Assembly (NCBI GenBank): GCA_015231995.1
Contig: JADGAO010000144.1
Coordinates: 1 to 8,537, forward strand
Direction: 5' to 3'
From: Nitrospinota bacterium
GTDB lineage: Bacteria > Nitrospinota_A > UBA7883 > JACRLM01
Length of the DNA stretch: 8,537 nt
A model generated the notes under the pieces. That model was not told the DNA's origin and searched no databases. It was given only the letters and a program-made list of their open reading frames with translations. The position numbers and the translations under genes are program-made. Positions 8,514-8,537 of this stretch are shown in pieces. Within the stretch, counting starts at the first letter, position 1. Every line of letters begins with the position of its first letter.

Positions 8514-8534
8514 ACTGCTTGCTTGTCATTCTGA
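8503..8534. repeat. Perfect 12-bp inverted repeat with 8-nt loop
   Basis: TCAGAATGACAA (8503-8514) and TTGTCATTCTGA (8523-8534) are exact reverse complements around the loop CTGCTTGC. The arms are the heads of two facing copies of the dispersed repeat; the second copy runs off the window end at 8537. The structure could form a stable RNA hairpin beyond kdpE, but no T tract is visible, so termination is not claimed. Confidence 0.8.
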
Positions 8535-8537
8535 ACC

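Noticed and set aside
8503..8534. Strong inverted repeat as a rho-independent terminator of the operon
   Set aside because: There is no T tract after the stem, and the arms are explained by two facing dispersed repeats; termination cannot be claimed.

Overview
The window holds one complete high-affinity potassium uptake operon, kdpF-kdpA-kdpB-kdpC-kdpD-kdpE, all on the + strand from about 478 to 8387. The junctions are very tight: kdpF/kdpA overlap by 1 nt, kdpA-kdpB are 12 nt apart, kdpB-kdpC 10 nt apart, kdpC/kdpD overlap by 14 nt, and kdpD-kdpE are 1 nt apart. KdpFABC is the K+-pumping P-type ATPase complex of the inner membrane. KdpD and KdpE are the sensor kinase and response regulator that switch the operon on under K+ limitation. 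All key catalytic motifs are readable and intact, and I see no frameshift in any of the six genes.

Left flank (1-477): there is no intact gene. From left to right it holds a copy of a short dispersed GAGGAGC...GCAATCTC-type repeat (about 10-39), a frameshifted remnant of an IS630-family transposase on the - strand (about 42-229), an imperfect palindrome (229-260), and an AT-rich stretch (about 325-465). The AT-rich stretch carries three related T-rich elements spaced about 30 nt apart, a TTGACA hexamer and a T-rich sequence resembling the KdpE box. This is where the kdp promoter and operator should lie. A strong AGGAGG ribosome binding site precedes the 29-codon kdpF.

Right flank (8388-8537): a 9-nt C run, a GC-rich imperfect hairpin that may be a weak terminator, and then a dispersed repeat of the GAGATTCTTCGC...CAGAATGACA type. 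This faces the start of a second, truncated copy, giving a perfect 12-bp inverted repeat. Similar short repeats therefore flank the operon on both sides in opposite orientation.

Organism: the proteins are of the Gram-negative Kdp type (full-length KdpD with KdpD, USP, DUF4118, GAF-like and kinase parts; KdpF present). The moderate GC content, frequent ATA and AGG codons and the CATTCTGAG/GAATCTC dispersed repeats remind me of Nitrospirota, Nitrospinota or Desulfobacterota-like genomes. This is an impression only; the sequence does not fix the phylum.

I found no undescribed multi-gene system. The items most worth a second look are the phased elements upstream of kdpF, the mobile-element and repeat context, the charged low-complexity linker in KdpD, and the joint conservation of the KdpD P-loop domain with the KdpB TGES serine.
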